Assembly: GCA_015680685.1 (NCBI GenBank)
Contig: MNCI01025228.1
Coordinates: 221,739-285,738 of the forward strand
Source of the DNA: Gnetum montanum
Taxonomy: Eukaryota; Streptophyta; Gnetopsida; Gnetales; Gnetaceae
Direction: 5' to 3'
DNA: 64,000 nt
The translations under genes were made by a program, and so were the position numbers. Shown here piece by piece: positions 32,560 to 44,745 of the stretch. Every line of letters begins with the position of its first letter. The stretch's first letter is position 1. The notes below the pieces were generated by a model that was not told the DNA's origin, made no database searches, and was given only the letters and a program-made list of their open reading frames with translations.

Positions 32560-33738
32560 AAAGTATATCCCAATGGCTTGCTTTGATGGTGTGTTCCTAA
32601 GGTGGATTAATTACGAGTTCTCCAAGATGCTCATGAGAGTCCTTGTGCGGGTCATTACATTGGGAGATGAACAACCATTAAAACCTTGCTTGTAGGATAT
32701 TATTGGCCTACATTGTTCTGGGATGCCCATCGTTTAATCTAATCTTATGAGCAATGTCAATGTGATGGGTGAATGATTGCTAGAATGGAGGGTTGACAAC
32801 AATGGATTCAACCTTTAGAACCCTTCAATATTTGGGGAATTGATTTTATGGGGCCTATTACACCAATGTCCAATGGAAAATCCTACATCATTGTTGTCAT
32901 TGATTACTTCACAAAATGGGTATAAGTAGCCACTGTTAAGGATTATACATCATCTACAGCTACATGATTTGTTCAAGAACAAGTTGTAAATAGGTTTGGC
33001 ATGCCACATGCACTTATTTTAGACAACGGTACACACTTCATAGGTGTGAATTTTCAAAAATTAATGCAATGCTTAGGGGTTGAGCACAAACTAACTACAC
33101 CATACCACCCTCAAGCAAATGGTCAAGCTGAGGTCACCAATAGGGAGATTACAAAAATATTGACAAGAACTATTAGCAAGTATAGGAGAGATTGGAGCAT
33201 CAAACTAAACGATGCTCTTTGGGCATACTACTCCACATGGAAACTCCCTATAGGCCACTCTCCCTATGAGTTAGTGTACGGTAAACTTCCAATGCTCCCT
33301 ATTCAAGTAGAACTCTGTACACTATCCACAACATGTGATCTCAACCTTGACCTTGATCTAGCACAAAAAAAATGGATTATGAACCTTAACTTTATATATG
33401 AGAATCAACTAGTTCCACTATCATCTAACGAATTGCACAATGCTTTTAATAAACAATGTCATGACCTAAGGATTAGGAAAGTTAAATATCAACTAGAAGA
33501 TAAGGTTCTTTACTGGAATCCCACACATGTGCCACAAAAAACTAAATTTCAAACATTGTGGAAAGGACCTTATATCATTTATGTAACTTTTCCTTCAGGG
33601 GCCATGATGATTTACAAACCTGAGAACCCAAACAAGAAACTATCGGTCAACGTCCAACAAACCAAACCTTCCCATGAGCATAGGACAGTCAATACCAATG
33701 CGACCTTTGTTGGTGAACAACCTTGCTCCCTATTTTAG
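32560..33738 (+). pseudogene. Integrase, Athila copy A, with a 245-codon open stretch
   Basis: The zinc-finger part is poor. The core has WGIDFMGPITPMSNGKSYII (first D), then in the open stretch from 33001 ILDNGTHF (second D) and QANGQAEVTN (E); exactly 35 residues separate the second D and the E. Further conserved parts are [17 protein letters not shown] and GHSPYELVYGKLPMLPIQVE. The C-terminus ends KKLSVNVQQTKPS at 33738. All three catalytic residues are present, but a stop before 33001 and others upstream break the protein. Confidence 0.8.
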
Positions 33739-35659
33739 GATTACCTCCTACTACCTTAGTCATGGGCGAGACAGCCACCAATGCTACCCATTCAAAGCCC
33801 TTAGTTCCTTTTGTATTTTTGTTTTACACATTTTTTCATATTTACTTATTTTTTTGTTCTACACCATCGTTACCATTTTTACTATTTCTTTGTTTGACTT
33901 ACTTTCATTCATCATATAATAAGTGATCATGATGGTTGATTGTACTATAATAATGTTGATTGCTAATTTTTGGTTTTTACCTTTCATTTTCAATGTTGAT
34001 AATAAGATATGGTTCTTTTGATAAAATAGGCAATGATCCCATGTCACCCATTCATCCATTCAACTCTATGGTCTTCCTTGGTTTTGAAACTGTACTATCC
34101 CTTTTTCTAAATAAACTTATTAATGAATTGGTGGCTTGGTATTCTTCAAACCAAGGAAGGACTCAATGGTTGAAAAGGATGTGACTTCAAGGGGATTCGA
34201 TGCACATGTGTTGGCTATTCTCTTGGGTACGTGGATGATTTTCATGGATTTTCTACCATTCTATCATTGATCAAATATTAGGAAGCTGAGTGAATATAAA
34301 TAATTCTTTTCATGGTGTGGTTCTCATGCAAAAAAATAAAAAATAAAAAATAACTAGTGAAAATTCAAAGCACACCCCTTAGACATAATAAAGAAATATG
34401 GGCTACAAGCACTAGTTATGGCACTCGAAAGACATGTTACCCATGCCTGAAGGTTCCCTCTAAGTAAGGCCCTTTCTTGCTTCCTGCTTCTCTATCTTTC
34501 TCTCATTGGAATGGTGGTGACTCTTTGGGGAAGCATTCCTATTACTTCAAGAGGATGGATTGGTCGAGTGTATTGATGTGAGGTCACTGAATTTGGTTGG
34601 TTTGAGTTCAGCTTTAGAATGAGTTCTACTCAATCACCTTAACCATGAAATACACAAGGGACTTTACACAACCTTGCTCTTGAGATTCCATTCCATTTTC
34701 TACTCTCCATCTTTCTTCTCATTTCCCACCTCATTGCTAATTTTATAATTAGTCTATATTTTTGTTGATACATTGTTTTTCCTTGGTAAATTCTTATGGG
34801 TAAGTCTTTAATCATTGTTTCCATATGTCATCCCTAGAGCCTATGGACTCTTTGGTTTGGTGGTTTGTCAGGCCATAAAAGGCATGAGCCTACTTTGGGG
34901 AGGACCTACTGACATTCCTTTATGGTTCAATTGTTAAATTCTTCTCCTTAAACATTTCTTGCAATCAGAAATTTCTCATTTAATCCCCATCCATGACATC
35001 CATTTTATTGGCATCGCCATTGTTATTTTTTCCATTTTAATTGTTTCCTATACTTTTCCATCCTATTGCTATTGGAGGTTTGCTCTTAGTCATGGGGGCC
35101 TTGTCACAAGTTTTTCCATTCTATTACTTGTATCACCCCTACACCTTGGGTAGTTATCAGTGATAAACCTCTAACCTAGTTTCTGCCATAACCACAACTC
35201 AACCAATGCACTTTATATCGAGGCAAGTTATCAACTGCATTATGTCTTACCTATCCTTGCTCATTCATGACTGTGTTGTGTGTGCAAATGGCGATTACAT
35301 GAACAATGGACTAGGATAGGAGGAAGCACTTAGAATGGACTAGAGTTGGAGTGTTTACGCTGGGAACAAGTTTGGTTGCATGGCTATGGATAAACAATGG
35401 AAGGCACAATCTCAACGTCAGAAACAATGCTTCTCATTTTCCTCTCTCTCTCTCTCTCCAAGCTGTCGGATGAGGGTCTAGATGTCATCTATGTATAGTA
35501 TTCACCACAAAGGGCATGAACACCAATGTTGTAATATGTTTGTCTATCCATTCACTAGGCACTTTGAGTCTGTTATTCCCTATTGTTGTCAGTTCTCATT
35601 CAGTCAATAATCCCATACCTTCCCAATATTTTGTAAAGAACTTGAGGACAAGTTTTTAT
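33739..35659 (+). other. Non-coding 3' region of Athila copy A
   Basis: About 1.9 kb between pol and the polypurine tract, collinear with 50936-52857 of copy B. Known Athila elements often have an env-like ORF here; none is seen. It contains an A-rich run at 34328-34353 and a (TC)n tract at 35441-35458, both also present in copy B in similar places. Confidence 0.55.
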
Positions 35660-36485
35660 TCAGTCATGGGGGTATGATGAGCCATGATATCAGGTACACG
35701 ATATCGGGCATCCAATATCATAGCCTGTCTTGTCGCCTATAAATAAGAGGCAGGTGCATTTGGTTTAGTAGTAGTTTTTTGGAGTAGTTTGTTAATTAGT
35801 CTTAGCCCCTTACCCGAACTCTTGCGTTTTCTCCCTCTCAAAGTTAGAATTATTTCTATGTGCTCGCAATAGGAGTCATAAAGTTAAGGAATCCTCATTC
35901 CATCATTGTATACCTGAGCACACCTTGTATACAGAAATAAAGATGAACTTTGTGATAAACCTTGCAGCATCTAGAATAGATTAATTAATGTTAATTACAA
36001 TTATTTAACGCTTTCCTTAGTTAATTAATGTTCTCTCTCTCATCCTATAACTCTCAAAAGTAAGCACACTCAATACAATTAATTTGAGCATGTGTGTAAT
36101 GCTTGGTAACCCAGTAACAATTAGTGTTTGGTAATCCCAATATTGTTGCATTGGTTCAAGATGTGTATGGCAAGTGAGAACAGATGCTGGTGTTAGGACT
36201 AGTTAAAGCATAGTTGAGTAGTTAAATTAAGTTAGTTACTTAGTTATCTCTCTCCTCCCTTTATAGCACTAGGCCATAGAATATAAAAATATATAAAAAT
36301 CATACACCTCAAGTTTACTTAACCATACAATCATGCTATATAAGTAAGCTTGGGAAGACAACGATTGACTAACCTGTCCTTATTCCACAAAAGTGCATAA
36401 GCACTTAGTCCTTGGAATTCAACCGGATCATGCATGGACACTCGTATTCATATGGTTGAGCATAGGGATACCTCACTGCTCATCA
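35660..36485 (+). repeat. Polypurine tract and 3' LTR of Athila copy A (LTR 35675-36485)
   Basis: The tract TCAGTCATGGGGGTA is followed by the LTR start TGATGAGCCATGATATC. The LTR ends ACTGCTCATCA at 36485. TATA box GCCTATAAATAAGAG at 35735. Upstream of it are three GATATC-like words at 35686, 35699 and 35714. The LTR aligns with 52873-53718 and 43836-44602. Confidence 0.82.
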
Positions 36486-36974
36486 GTGGGAGAAGGGGAG
36501 GCCTTGATGATCCCTTGTAGCAGGTCATGGCCTCCCTTTATAGTGACTCATGCCACATCATCCATCACCTAAGCCATTACGTAACTTCCATAATGCCCAG
36601 CACCACCACCCCACACCTAGACATAACTCCTGTAACCACCACTATCAGTTATGCCACCTCTGCGGCTATTATATAATCCACTTTCTACACCACTTGGGCC
36701 ATTAGGTCCATGCCATCATGACATGGCAATGTAATTGCTGACACAAGCTCACCATTATGAATCAGGATCCAAGATGTGTTTGTACAAATTAACTTTCTTT
36801 GTGCTTAGTGCCAGGGGATTAGACTTATTGATCATGGCCCCGTGCCTAGCATGGGTGATGTTGCCATCAACAGTTGCCAATTCAACTATGCCGGTATGCT
36901 ACCAATTTAAAGAAACTACACTTAAATTACTACTCAGAATTGAATAGTTCACTAGATGAAATTTGTTTGTGTAC
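36486..36974. other. Flank right of Athila copy A
   Basis: No feature recognised. A 70-codon ORF (36735-36947) matches nothing known to me. Confidence 0.3.
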
Positions 36975-37600
36975 GTTGAGAGTAAGTGGCATGACAAACT
37001 TCACACCTTAGTTGTTCTCTTATCTAGTCAATCTAGAACAATTGGTATTAAAGAATTACTATGAGATGGAGGTTCTATTAAAAAACATATGTTATCTAAA
37101 TTAAAAACATTAGAGCTTGACAACTACACTAGTCTAAAGAATTTTCCTAAAAGCATAAGTATGTTATAGCATTACAACCATTGACATCAAAAGATTACCC
37201 TTAGCTAAATAGTTTGCTAGAAAACATAAGCATGTTACCTGAGTTAAAATAATTGTATTTATGCAATTTCTCAAAGCTCAAGTCTCTACTAGAAAGTATA
37301 GGCATGTTACCTAAGTTGAAAAAATTGCTTTTACACAACTGCTTGGAACTCAAGACTCTACCACAAAGTATAGGCACATGAACTAACTCACAAATGATGA
37401 TGTTTGAAAACATTAAGGTAAAAGATTTGACATAGGGTTTTGCCAATATGAGAAGCTTAGCCGAGTTAGAATTGTCTAAATGTGATGGCTTGACTAAAGA
37501 TTCCATGGATATAATATTATTGTTGAAAAATCTTAGACACTTGAACATAATAGACAACAATACTTTGATTTGCACATGGAGATACATTTAGAGTTTTCAA
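36975..37600 (+). pseudogene. Leucine-rich repeat relic of an NLR-type resistance gene
   Basis: Across three frames the plus strand gives successive LRRs of the plant NLR type (L-P-x-S-I-G-x-L-x-x-L-x-x-L-x-L-x-x-C): LVNLEQLVLKNYYEMEVL, LKTLELDNYTSLKNFPKSIS, LKSLLESIGMLPKLKKLLL and HNCLELKTLPQSIG, then MRSLAELELSKCDGLTKDSM and LLLKNLRHLNII. Six to seven repeats of about 23-24 residues are visible, with several stops and at least one frame shift. No NB-ARC domain is in view. The longest ORF here, on the minus strand (37201-37587), is its shadow. It is either a very old relic or the end of a gene split by insertions. Confidence 0.62.
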
Positions 37601-38807
37601 GGCATTCTTCAATTAAATGTAATGTTTGTATGTCTTTGAAATTTAAGAAAGGTATTTCTAGAGAAGGGTGCTACGTTTATGGAGAATGGGCTGCTTAGAA
37701 AATATCATTCTATCCAGCTATAGCTACAGAAAGAGGATGCTCTATGATCAATTGAAAACTCTCATCTCAAGGCAATCTCCTTGAAAATTGAAATTGCATT
37801 CCCTTTCTCAATCAATTGCAAATTTTAGGAGAAAAGAAAAGTTTGCAAAGTTTCATAAAGTGCATTATAGGTACAATTATACTTGGGTTAGTTTTCTCAA
37901 TTTCTTAGCTATGCATTTTTATTAGCTAACTAAACCAAAAATAATAACACTGAGCAATCATTTAAGTATGTTCTTATTTGTTATGGATTAAGTACATATA
38001 CATGAGTTTACAAAGCTATTTTAAAAATGATATTGGATATTTTATATTTCATCCGTTTTGGTCTTCTTCTACATAAATGAGATTTTTATAGGTAAGCTTG
38101 CATTAAATTTGTCATAATCTTTGATAACAATGCATAATATAATTTGGGGTAAGATTGTATGAATGACAAGGATTTGAGATACTATCCCATTTGTATAAGT
38201 TAAGTTAATATATAAGCTCATCTTGTACATCAATTTGTTGATGTCAACCTTGCCCATGCTACCGCATAGGGCCATGAATATTAAGTTTTAACCCCATGAG
38301 TAATTAGAAATTCTGTAGGTTATAAACCCATGCAAATTTTTGTAATGGTAACATAGGTAAAGAAGGGTACCCTCAAAAGGATGATTTTGATTTTAACCAT
38401 GGTAGTCTAAGGATATTGATTGAATTGATAGAAAACCTAATCTTAATCAATTTTCTTAATTGTCCTTATATAACAACCTCACAGATCGAGTTTGTGATTG
38501 ATTTTAAACGGACTAGTGATTTCGAATGAACCCATGAATAAGGATGTATTGCTTTTGAATGAATGAATAGATGACTTGATTTAAAGACTGATTCTAAGGT
38601 TAGAATCAATTGAACAGATGGAAAACATAATCTAAAATGATAATATAATGAAGAACATAGGTTGTTTATGTTACTTTGCTACATTATGAATTTGATGAAC
38701 TAGCTGTGTTCCAAAAAATGAGTTGTTAATAGGGGTAAAATAGGTTGGACAAAAGGTAATGACATTAAAACTATTGGTTCATTAATAAATGTTTATTAGT
38801 GGTAGCT

Positions 38808-38883
38808 GTCAATTTTGTTTCTCGAAAGTAGAAGCTTCTTTTAGTGTCAATTTTGTTTCTGGAAAGTAGAAGCTTCTTTTAGT
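38808..38883. repeat. Perfect-unit tandem duplication, 38 bp times two
   Basis: The unit starting GTCAATTTTGTTTCTCGAAA occupies 38808-38845 and repeats at 38846-38883 with a single C/G difference. The near identity in otherwise degraded DNA suggests a recent slippage or repair event. Confidence 0.8.
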
Positions 38884-39029
38884 GGATGGAACACTTAGTT
38901 AGCCTACCTTATCTACCATGTGTACCTTTTATTCAGATTTTCTCTTCCTCTCAAAATTTGTTTTTGACTTAGTTTTATTTTGTTTCTATTTCTTGGCCAT
39001 ATATGAATATGAAAAATTGTTCATGTGCA

Positions 39030-40090
39030 TGAATGCAGATACGACCCCGAGTTGCAAAAGCAGTATCTAGGTGTTAGGTGGGTGGCGGCAGTCATTGGCA
39101 GGAGTTACAATGGCATTCGTGGTGGTGAACGACGGTTTCCAAAACATGGATGCCGTAATTGACGGTGAGTGGCAGGTGTTTCAACATGGAGCTGGCAATC
39201 GCGGATCAGCGGAGGGGAATCGAGGAGGTCTCCCTTCTTAAAAAATCAGGGGGCTGGGGGCACATTCAACAGCAAGGTAGCTACAGCGAGCAGCTATCCC
39301 TCTCTCTAGCAACAGAAACAAAATGATGGTAGACCGTACAATGCATGGTAGTGGGTGGCAGGTGAACAACATGCAGCAGGTGGCAGCTGCGCATGGCTAT
39401 CTATCAACAGTGCTCTATGTGCAGACTTGAGCTGCGTGGCAAGCTGAAACCCATGGCAGTTACTGTCGTGCATCTGCAGCAGCGTAGACAGTGCGCACAA
39501 ATGCAGGCAGCATCTAGCAAGCAATGGCAAGCATGGGATCTATAGGGAGTAATGGGGGTCGAACCTCTTCTCTTTTCTGGTCTACGTGACCAGTAGATGA
39601 CTTCCCTGGACAGACGGTGTCTATCAGGCAGGGGTGGCCTTCTTTCTCATAGCAAATGGTAGTCCTCTCTCTACATAACATAGAGGCACATTACAGCAGA
39701 GGGCAACTGGAGCCTCTCTTCTTCCCAACTGTATGCAATAGGCAGAGTTAAGGATGCAACAACAAATGATGGCGGGCTCTCTCTCTGCAGGGCGTGTAAC
39801 AGAATAGTAGCAAATATAGATTTCTCCCTCTCTTGCTGGTGATAGTGAAGCGTGGGTGGTGCAGTGCGAGTAACTCACTACGGCAGTCCCTAACTAGGAA
39901 GTTGCTTCTCTTTGGCAACTTTCCTATGTTATTTTTATTTCTCTTCATTTCCTAGCAACAAAAGATGCCTAACAGGTGGTCTCTCTCTCAATGATGCAAG
40001 ATCTAGCCTCTTCTCTCTCCCTACCGACAGCTACAAGTAATGTTGTCTGCAACAGCATCTACAATGACTTGCGGCCCAAATAGGCAGTAG
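39030..40090. other. GC-richer island with CAG/GGTGG words and CT tracts
   Basis: The block differs from the AT-rich surroundings: many GGTGG, GGCAG and CAGCAG words (for example 39071-39200 and 39355-39390) and repeated CTCTCTCT tracts (39299, 39777, 39988). ORFs on both strands are about 60-85 codons and match nothing. It might be a captured gene piece or part of an unrelated element; its identity is unknown. Confidence 0.35.
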
Positions 40091-41169
40091 CAACCAGACC
40101 AAGGAAAAATTTAATTTTTTTTGGTTTCTTATTATTTCAAACAATCATTTATTTTAAATTCCAAAGCATTCCAACTAAAATTCTTTTTCAATATACTATT
40201 TTCAAAAGGCCACGTAGCCCTCTCCAACTAAGACTATTCTTGGGTTTTCATACCCATACGGGAGGCACCCTACGCAGTAGTCTCCTAAAACAAGTTTTCT
40301 TTACAGGGGTGTTGGTGCATCCAAATTTTATGCATCAATACAATCAATTTGAATGTGGTCTTGTGTCTATGGGTAGATATTGGCAAATGATGCATGCAAA
40401 CATCAGATGCTCTTTCATAGTTTATCATTTCTCACAAATTGTAAAATTTATGGCTTTGTTATTTTTTCTGAGTTTGTGGGATCTATAAGAAAATTAACAA
40501 AGGTACATTAGAAATGATATATTGTAGTTGTCAAAGAAACCTGAATGTAGAGAAACAACCATAGAAGCCAGTTTCCTCAATTGATTGAATTGCATAAAGT
40601 TTTGAACAAATGATGATGTACAAATATGAGATAACAACTTTGCAATTTCTAGCATTTTATTTGTTGAAAATTGTAACAAAGTAAAAGTTTCATATGTATC
40701 TCCTCAAAGCTCCACCATGATGTGCATTGTAGTCTTTTGTTTGTGAGCCCTATCTGAGGCCTTCATTCAAGAGGGTTTGTGGATGGAGGGTTCTTGAGCT
40801 ATGCAAATTCTTTGAAAATTTTACAAACAAAGGTATTCTACTTGTGTTTTTATTGTAGGGATTAAAAATAAAAATAAAAATTAGAGAAATTGAACTTTTG
40901 GCTCATTAGGAAAAAGTAGGATGAGCTTGATGCAAAGTTTGTTTTAGAGTTTTGAGCTTGCTGGTGAAGAGTCTTTTAGGAGTTTCAATTTATGCTTAAC
41001 CTAGGGTTTCTAAGCTCGAAATTCAATACGTTGGGATGCAAATCATATGAACTAATCAGCTAAGCTATAACTCATGCCTTTATTATTGACATTTATATTG
41101 CTAATTACTTATACACTTAAAATAATAAAAAACAAGGTATTGATAGAATTTATTATTAATTAGGCCCTT

Positions 41170-41870
41170 TGTTTTAGTTTATGTGCATTGGCTTCAATTA
41201 TTTCCAACACATCAAGGAAGAATACTTATCAAAACAGGTTCATAACATTGACCTATATTTTGATGGGATAATGTATGTAAGAAACTACATAGATTTTTCC
41301 ATTGAAAAAATTGTTAGGTACATAAATTTTGGATACAAAAAGTGGAGGTTTCTACACAATTTTATATATGGCATAAGTTTAAATCCTAAAGATAAAGGAT
41401 TATTCTATAGAAAAAATAAAATCCTTACTATTAGCAACAAAAAGAAAGAAGAGCTTCTTTAGCAAATTAATAATATACATGTAGAGGTTTTTGTGCAAAC
41501 ATCTAAAAGAAAGGAAACTGTTACAACCATTTTTATTTTTCTTTTTTAGAATTCTGAAATTTTACATTAACTCAGAAAAAAAGTGGATACATCATGAGTG
41601 GCCCTTTTATGTGAAATCATCCATGGAAAACGTTGAACATCCATTAATACATAAAAAGACCAAAGTTAAATCATTACCAAAAGATCGAAACTATCTAATA
41701 AGTATTCCATGACCATGAAGAAACAAAAGATGTGAGAAGATAACAATAGATCAAAACTAGAGCGTAGAACCCAAAATTATAGCATAAACCTTAACCAAGA
41801 ACTAGAAAAAGAAGAGAACAAACATCAAGCTAAATTTTACCTTGGTAGGTTACATCACATCTTGGAATCC
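41170..41870 (+). pseudogene. ycf1: Plastid-derived insert resembling ycf1 (Tic214)
   Basis: Two neighbouring stretches are rich in K, I, F, Y and N and read like the AT-rich plastid gene ycf1: 41181-41462 (NYIDFSIEKIVRYINFGYKK, then WRFLHNFIYG and NPKDKGLFYRKNK) and 41491-41712 (KFYINSEKKWIHHEWPF, KKTKVKSLPKDRNYLISIP). A third piece near 41740-41850 reads LERRTQNYS and ELEKEENKHQAKFYLGRL, close to the conserved ycf1 word K-E-N-K-Q-x-A-x-F-Y-L. The order is that of the plastid gene. Stops and frame shifts separate the pieces, so it is a nuclear plastid DNA insert. The call rests on memory of the family. Confidence 0.58.
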
Positions 41871-43835
41871 TTGACTGGTTAGGCAAGTATTTTCATCGAT
41901 CATATATAGTTTGGAATAAGTAACTACTTGATCATGTTCAAGAAGAATATATGCCTTACTAGCATTGTTAGCCAAGATCTTTGTAGATTCTAGAACATTG
42001 CAAAGCCCTAGGTGTCACCTTTATTTGGGTGAGCAAGAGCATGCACACATTTCATCTTTTAATGAATCTAGTTCTTCAAAGCATCATTGGACAATTCAAA
42101 AAGATGAAAATGGTGAAGAACATCTTAATCATTACAATGAACATGTTTTAAACCTCTTTTTCCTAATCCACCTCCAAATTTTTCGAACCCATTGTATCCC
42201 TAGCTCTCATCGCTCCCATAGGATCAACATTGTTGACCTTAGTGGCCCTTACATAGTCTTTGGCTTTCTCTATAGTGTACTTACCATTAGGATTTCTTGA
42301 ATTGCCACAATCATGAATTATAGGCTTAAAATATCTCTTAGTCTTCCTTAAATCTGTCTTTATGTAACATCTTTTAAATTATCATCCTTGACTATGCCAA
42401 TGAGAAGTAGTTAGTTAGCTCAATGTCTCACAAAAATTTATAAGAAATAGGTTACCAGTTTGAATCACTTGAGGCATTATTATATTCTTCTATAATCCTC
42501 TAAGATATCATGTTGGCTATATATCTTCATGTGTACTTAGAATCAAGTTGTTTCAAGTTTTGACATCTTCCTTATAATGCAAACTACATGCCCTACACAT
42601 TTTTTACTAATGCAAACTTAGAAAATATTAGCTAAATCAAATAATGTTTAAAATAATTCCACACTATGACATCCAAGGAAAAATCCATGCTTTGATACCA
42701 ACCTTGTAACACCCCTATTAATTGTCTATAAAATATCCTATAAATAACTAATAGAGATGTTATGAAACCCTAAGGATTTGGATTTAACATTGATTTACTA
42801 ACTAAAAAAAAGTAGTAAGATAGATAAAAATTATTAATTAGGTGCATAAATATAGTAAAGCAATATAGCATAGCAAAATTTCATAATACTCGCATATAAA
42901 ATTAAATAAAATTTATTTAATAAAAAAATATAGTTGCGTAGCCACAAAAAGATAGATGTCAAAATAGTTTACTAGGTACATCATAAAATGGTATGTAAAA
43001 TAGCGATCCTAACAATACTTATTTCACCTCAATAAGACATCTTAAAATAAAGTTATTCATGTTTTAAATTTACTAAATTAAATAATAAAATATTAATATA
43101 TAATAAATAATATTAAATTTTCTAGAACATATAGCCTTGTGACCCTAGTGTAAGGACTAGAAAATGCGGTGCTAGAAAACTAAAAATCCCAATGTGAAAT
43201 AGTTAAACGTCAAATCCAATGAGCCTTAAAAAAGGATTCAAAGCACCCTAAACAGTCTAGCATATCGCTTAGGAACTTAAAATTCTATAACAAGAATATT
43301 TAATAAAAACAAAAAACAAAAACTTCAATGTGTAGGACTTCAAAAAAAATCATAAGAACACAGTGAATAAGCATGAAATATAGGCACAACAAGAGTTGCA
43401 AACTTTGTATTAATTAATGAAAAAAATTATTAATATAGAGGTCAAAGAATACAAAGTATTTTTGGAATATAGTGCAAATGGTAGGTTATGTGTCATGCTT
43501 AATCTACACTGGTCTCCCGATCCATTTGTGGTATAAATGCTATTGCTATTAAACTATAAAAAAACTACACTGAAAGTGGTGTCGAAAGGCTACAAAATTT
43601 GCAACTTTGCTTCACTGTTTATGCTCTAGGAAGTTTGATCTGCCAAAAGTCCTAAAATTGGCTATAAATCTAGCTTAATTAGGTTGTGAGTTGCATCGAT
43701 TACAATTTCATATGCTTGTGTAAGCATTACAAGTTGTGCATAACATAAACACATAGCTCATAAGCCGATGTATTTAGCTTTTAGGCTAAACATGATAGTG
43801 TATTTAACATTTTCACTACCCAAAATTCCACTATA
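41871..43835. other. AT-rich intergenic DNA
   Basis: Nothing coding is recognised (the 111-codon ORF at 41965-42300 has no features). TTGTAACACCCCTATTAATT at 42705 resembles the TGTAACACCC start of many plant LTRs, but no partner end was found. 42830-43110 is extremely A/T-rich. Confidence 0.35.
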
Positions 43836-44602
43836 GAGGATCGAAGCTCAGCAAGCGATATTGAGCATCCGATGTCGAAACTTGCCTCATTGCCTATAAA
43901 TAAGAGGTGGGTGTGCTTGGTTTGCCTATAACTCTTGTAGTTTTCCCTTCTCAAAGTTAGAATTATTTCTGAGTGCCCATAGTAGGATTCATAAAGCGAA
44001 AAAATCTTTATTCAAGCATTGTGAGCACACCTTATGTCTAAAAATAAAGACAAACTTTGTGATAAACCTTACAACATTCAAAATAACTTATTTCTTACCC
44101 TTAATGTTAATTACAATTATTTAATTCTTTCATTAGTTAATTAATGTTTCTTTTATTGATTTGTTAATTTTCACCAATAAGCACACTCAGTATGGCCACT
44201 TTGAGCATGTGTGGAACACTTGGTAACCTAGTAACGATTAGCGTTTGGTAATCCTAGTAGTGTTGCACTAGTTCAGGATGTGTATAGAAAATTGGAATAA
44301 ATGCTGGTGTTAGGACTACTTAGGACCTAGCTGATTAGTTAAATTAAATTAGTTATTCAATTAATTAACTTCTTCCCTTCTTAGCACTAGGACATAAAAC
44401 ATAAAAAGCATAAAAATCATATACCTTAAGTTTACTTAACCATACAATCGTGCCATACAAGTAAGCTTGGGAAGACAATGATCACCTAACCCATCTTGGT
44501 TTTGTGAAGGCACATAAGCACTTAATCCTTGGAGTTCAACCAAATCATGCATGAATGCTTGTATTCGTATGGTTGATCATAGGGGTACCTCACCACTTAT
44601 CA
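43836..44602 (+). repeat. 5' LTR of Athila copy B, first about 65 bp missing
   Basis: From GAAGCTCAGCAAGCGATATT it aligns with the 3' LTR (from 52932) through to the end CACCACTTATCA at 44602. The stretch left of 43836 does not match the LTR start, so most of the GATATC array is lost while the TATA box (CCTATAAATAAGAG, about 43895) remains. Confidence 0.72.
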
Positions 44603-44622
44603 TTGGAGCCATTGTCAGGGAC
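44603..44622 (+). promoter_or_regulatory. Primer-binding site, Athila copy B
   Basis: TTGGAGCCATTGTCAGGGAC directly follows the LTR and is a mutated form of the usual Athila site TGGCGCCGTTGCCGGGGA. It marks the first position of minus-strand DNA synthesis. Confidence 0.7.
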
Positions 44623-44745
44623 TTTGTTGTTTGTGTGCTAATTAGAACTTAGGGATCTTCCCATCATTGGAATGAACCCTTAGGGTTGGTTATCTTAAAT
44701 TATTAGAAAGAGAGGAGAAAAGTATTTCACACTGAATAATTCATC

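Larger units (their letters stand above)
29650..36485 (+). mobile_element. Ty3/gypsy Athila-lineage element, copy A, 5'-truncated
   Basis: It starts abruptly inside the gag C-terminal region (equivalent to about 46860 of copy B) and runs through protease, RT, RNase H, integrase and a 1.9-kb non-coding stretch to a polypurine tract and 3' LTR (35675-36485). There is no 5' LTR or primer-binding site. Collinear with copy B (43836-53718). Apart from the 33001-33738 integrase part, all domains contain stops. Confidence 0.82.
37601..41169. other. Intergenic DNA with a short duplication and a GC-richer island
   Basis: Apart from the two features listed separately (38808-38883 and 39030-40090), nothing is recognised in these 3.5 kb. 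ORFs are short and without family features. Confidence 0.35.

Noticed and set aside
33739-35659. env-like gene in Athila copy A
   Set aside because: Only short ORFs, none shared in frame with copy B; no signal or transmembrane pattern.
37201-37587. 128-codon minus-strand ORF
   Set aside because: It is the complement of the LRR relic, whose repeats read clearly on the plus strand.
41965-42300. 111-codon ORF right of the ycf1-like insert
   Set aside because: I could not join it to the plastid reading and saw no motif, so it is left unannotated.
42705-42725. LTR start TGTAACACCC
   Set aside because: No matching end or second copy in the window; mentioned only as a possible start.
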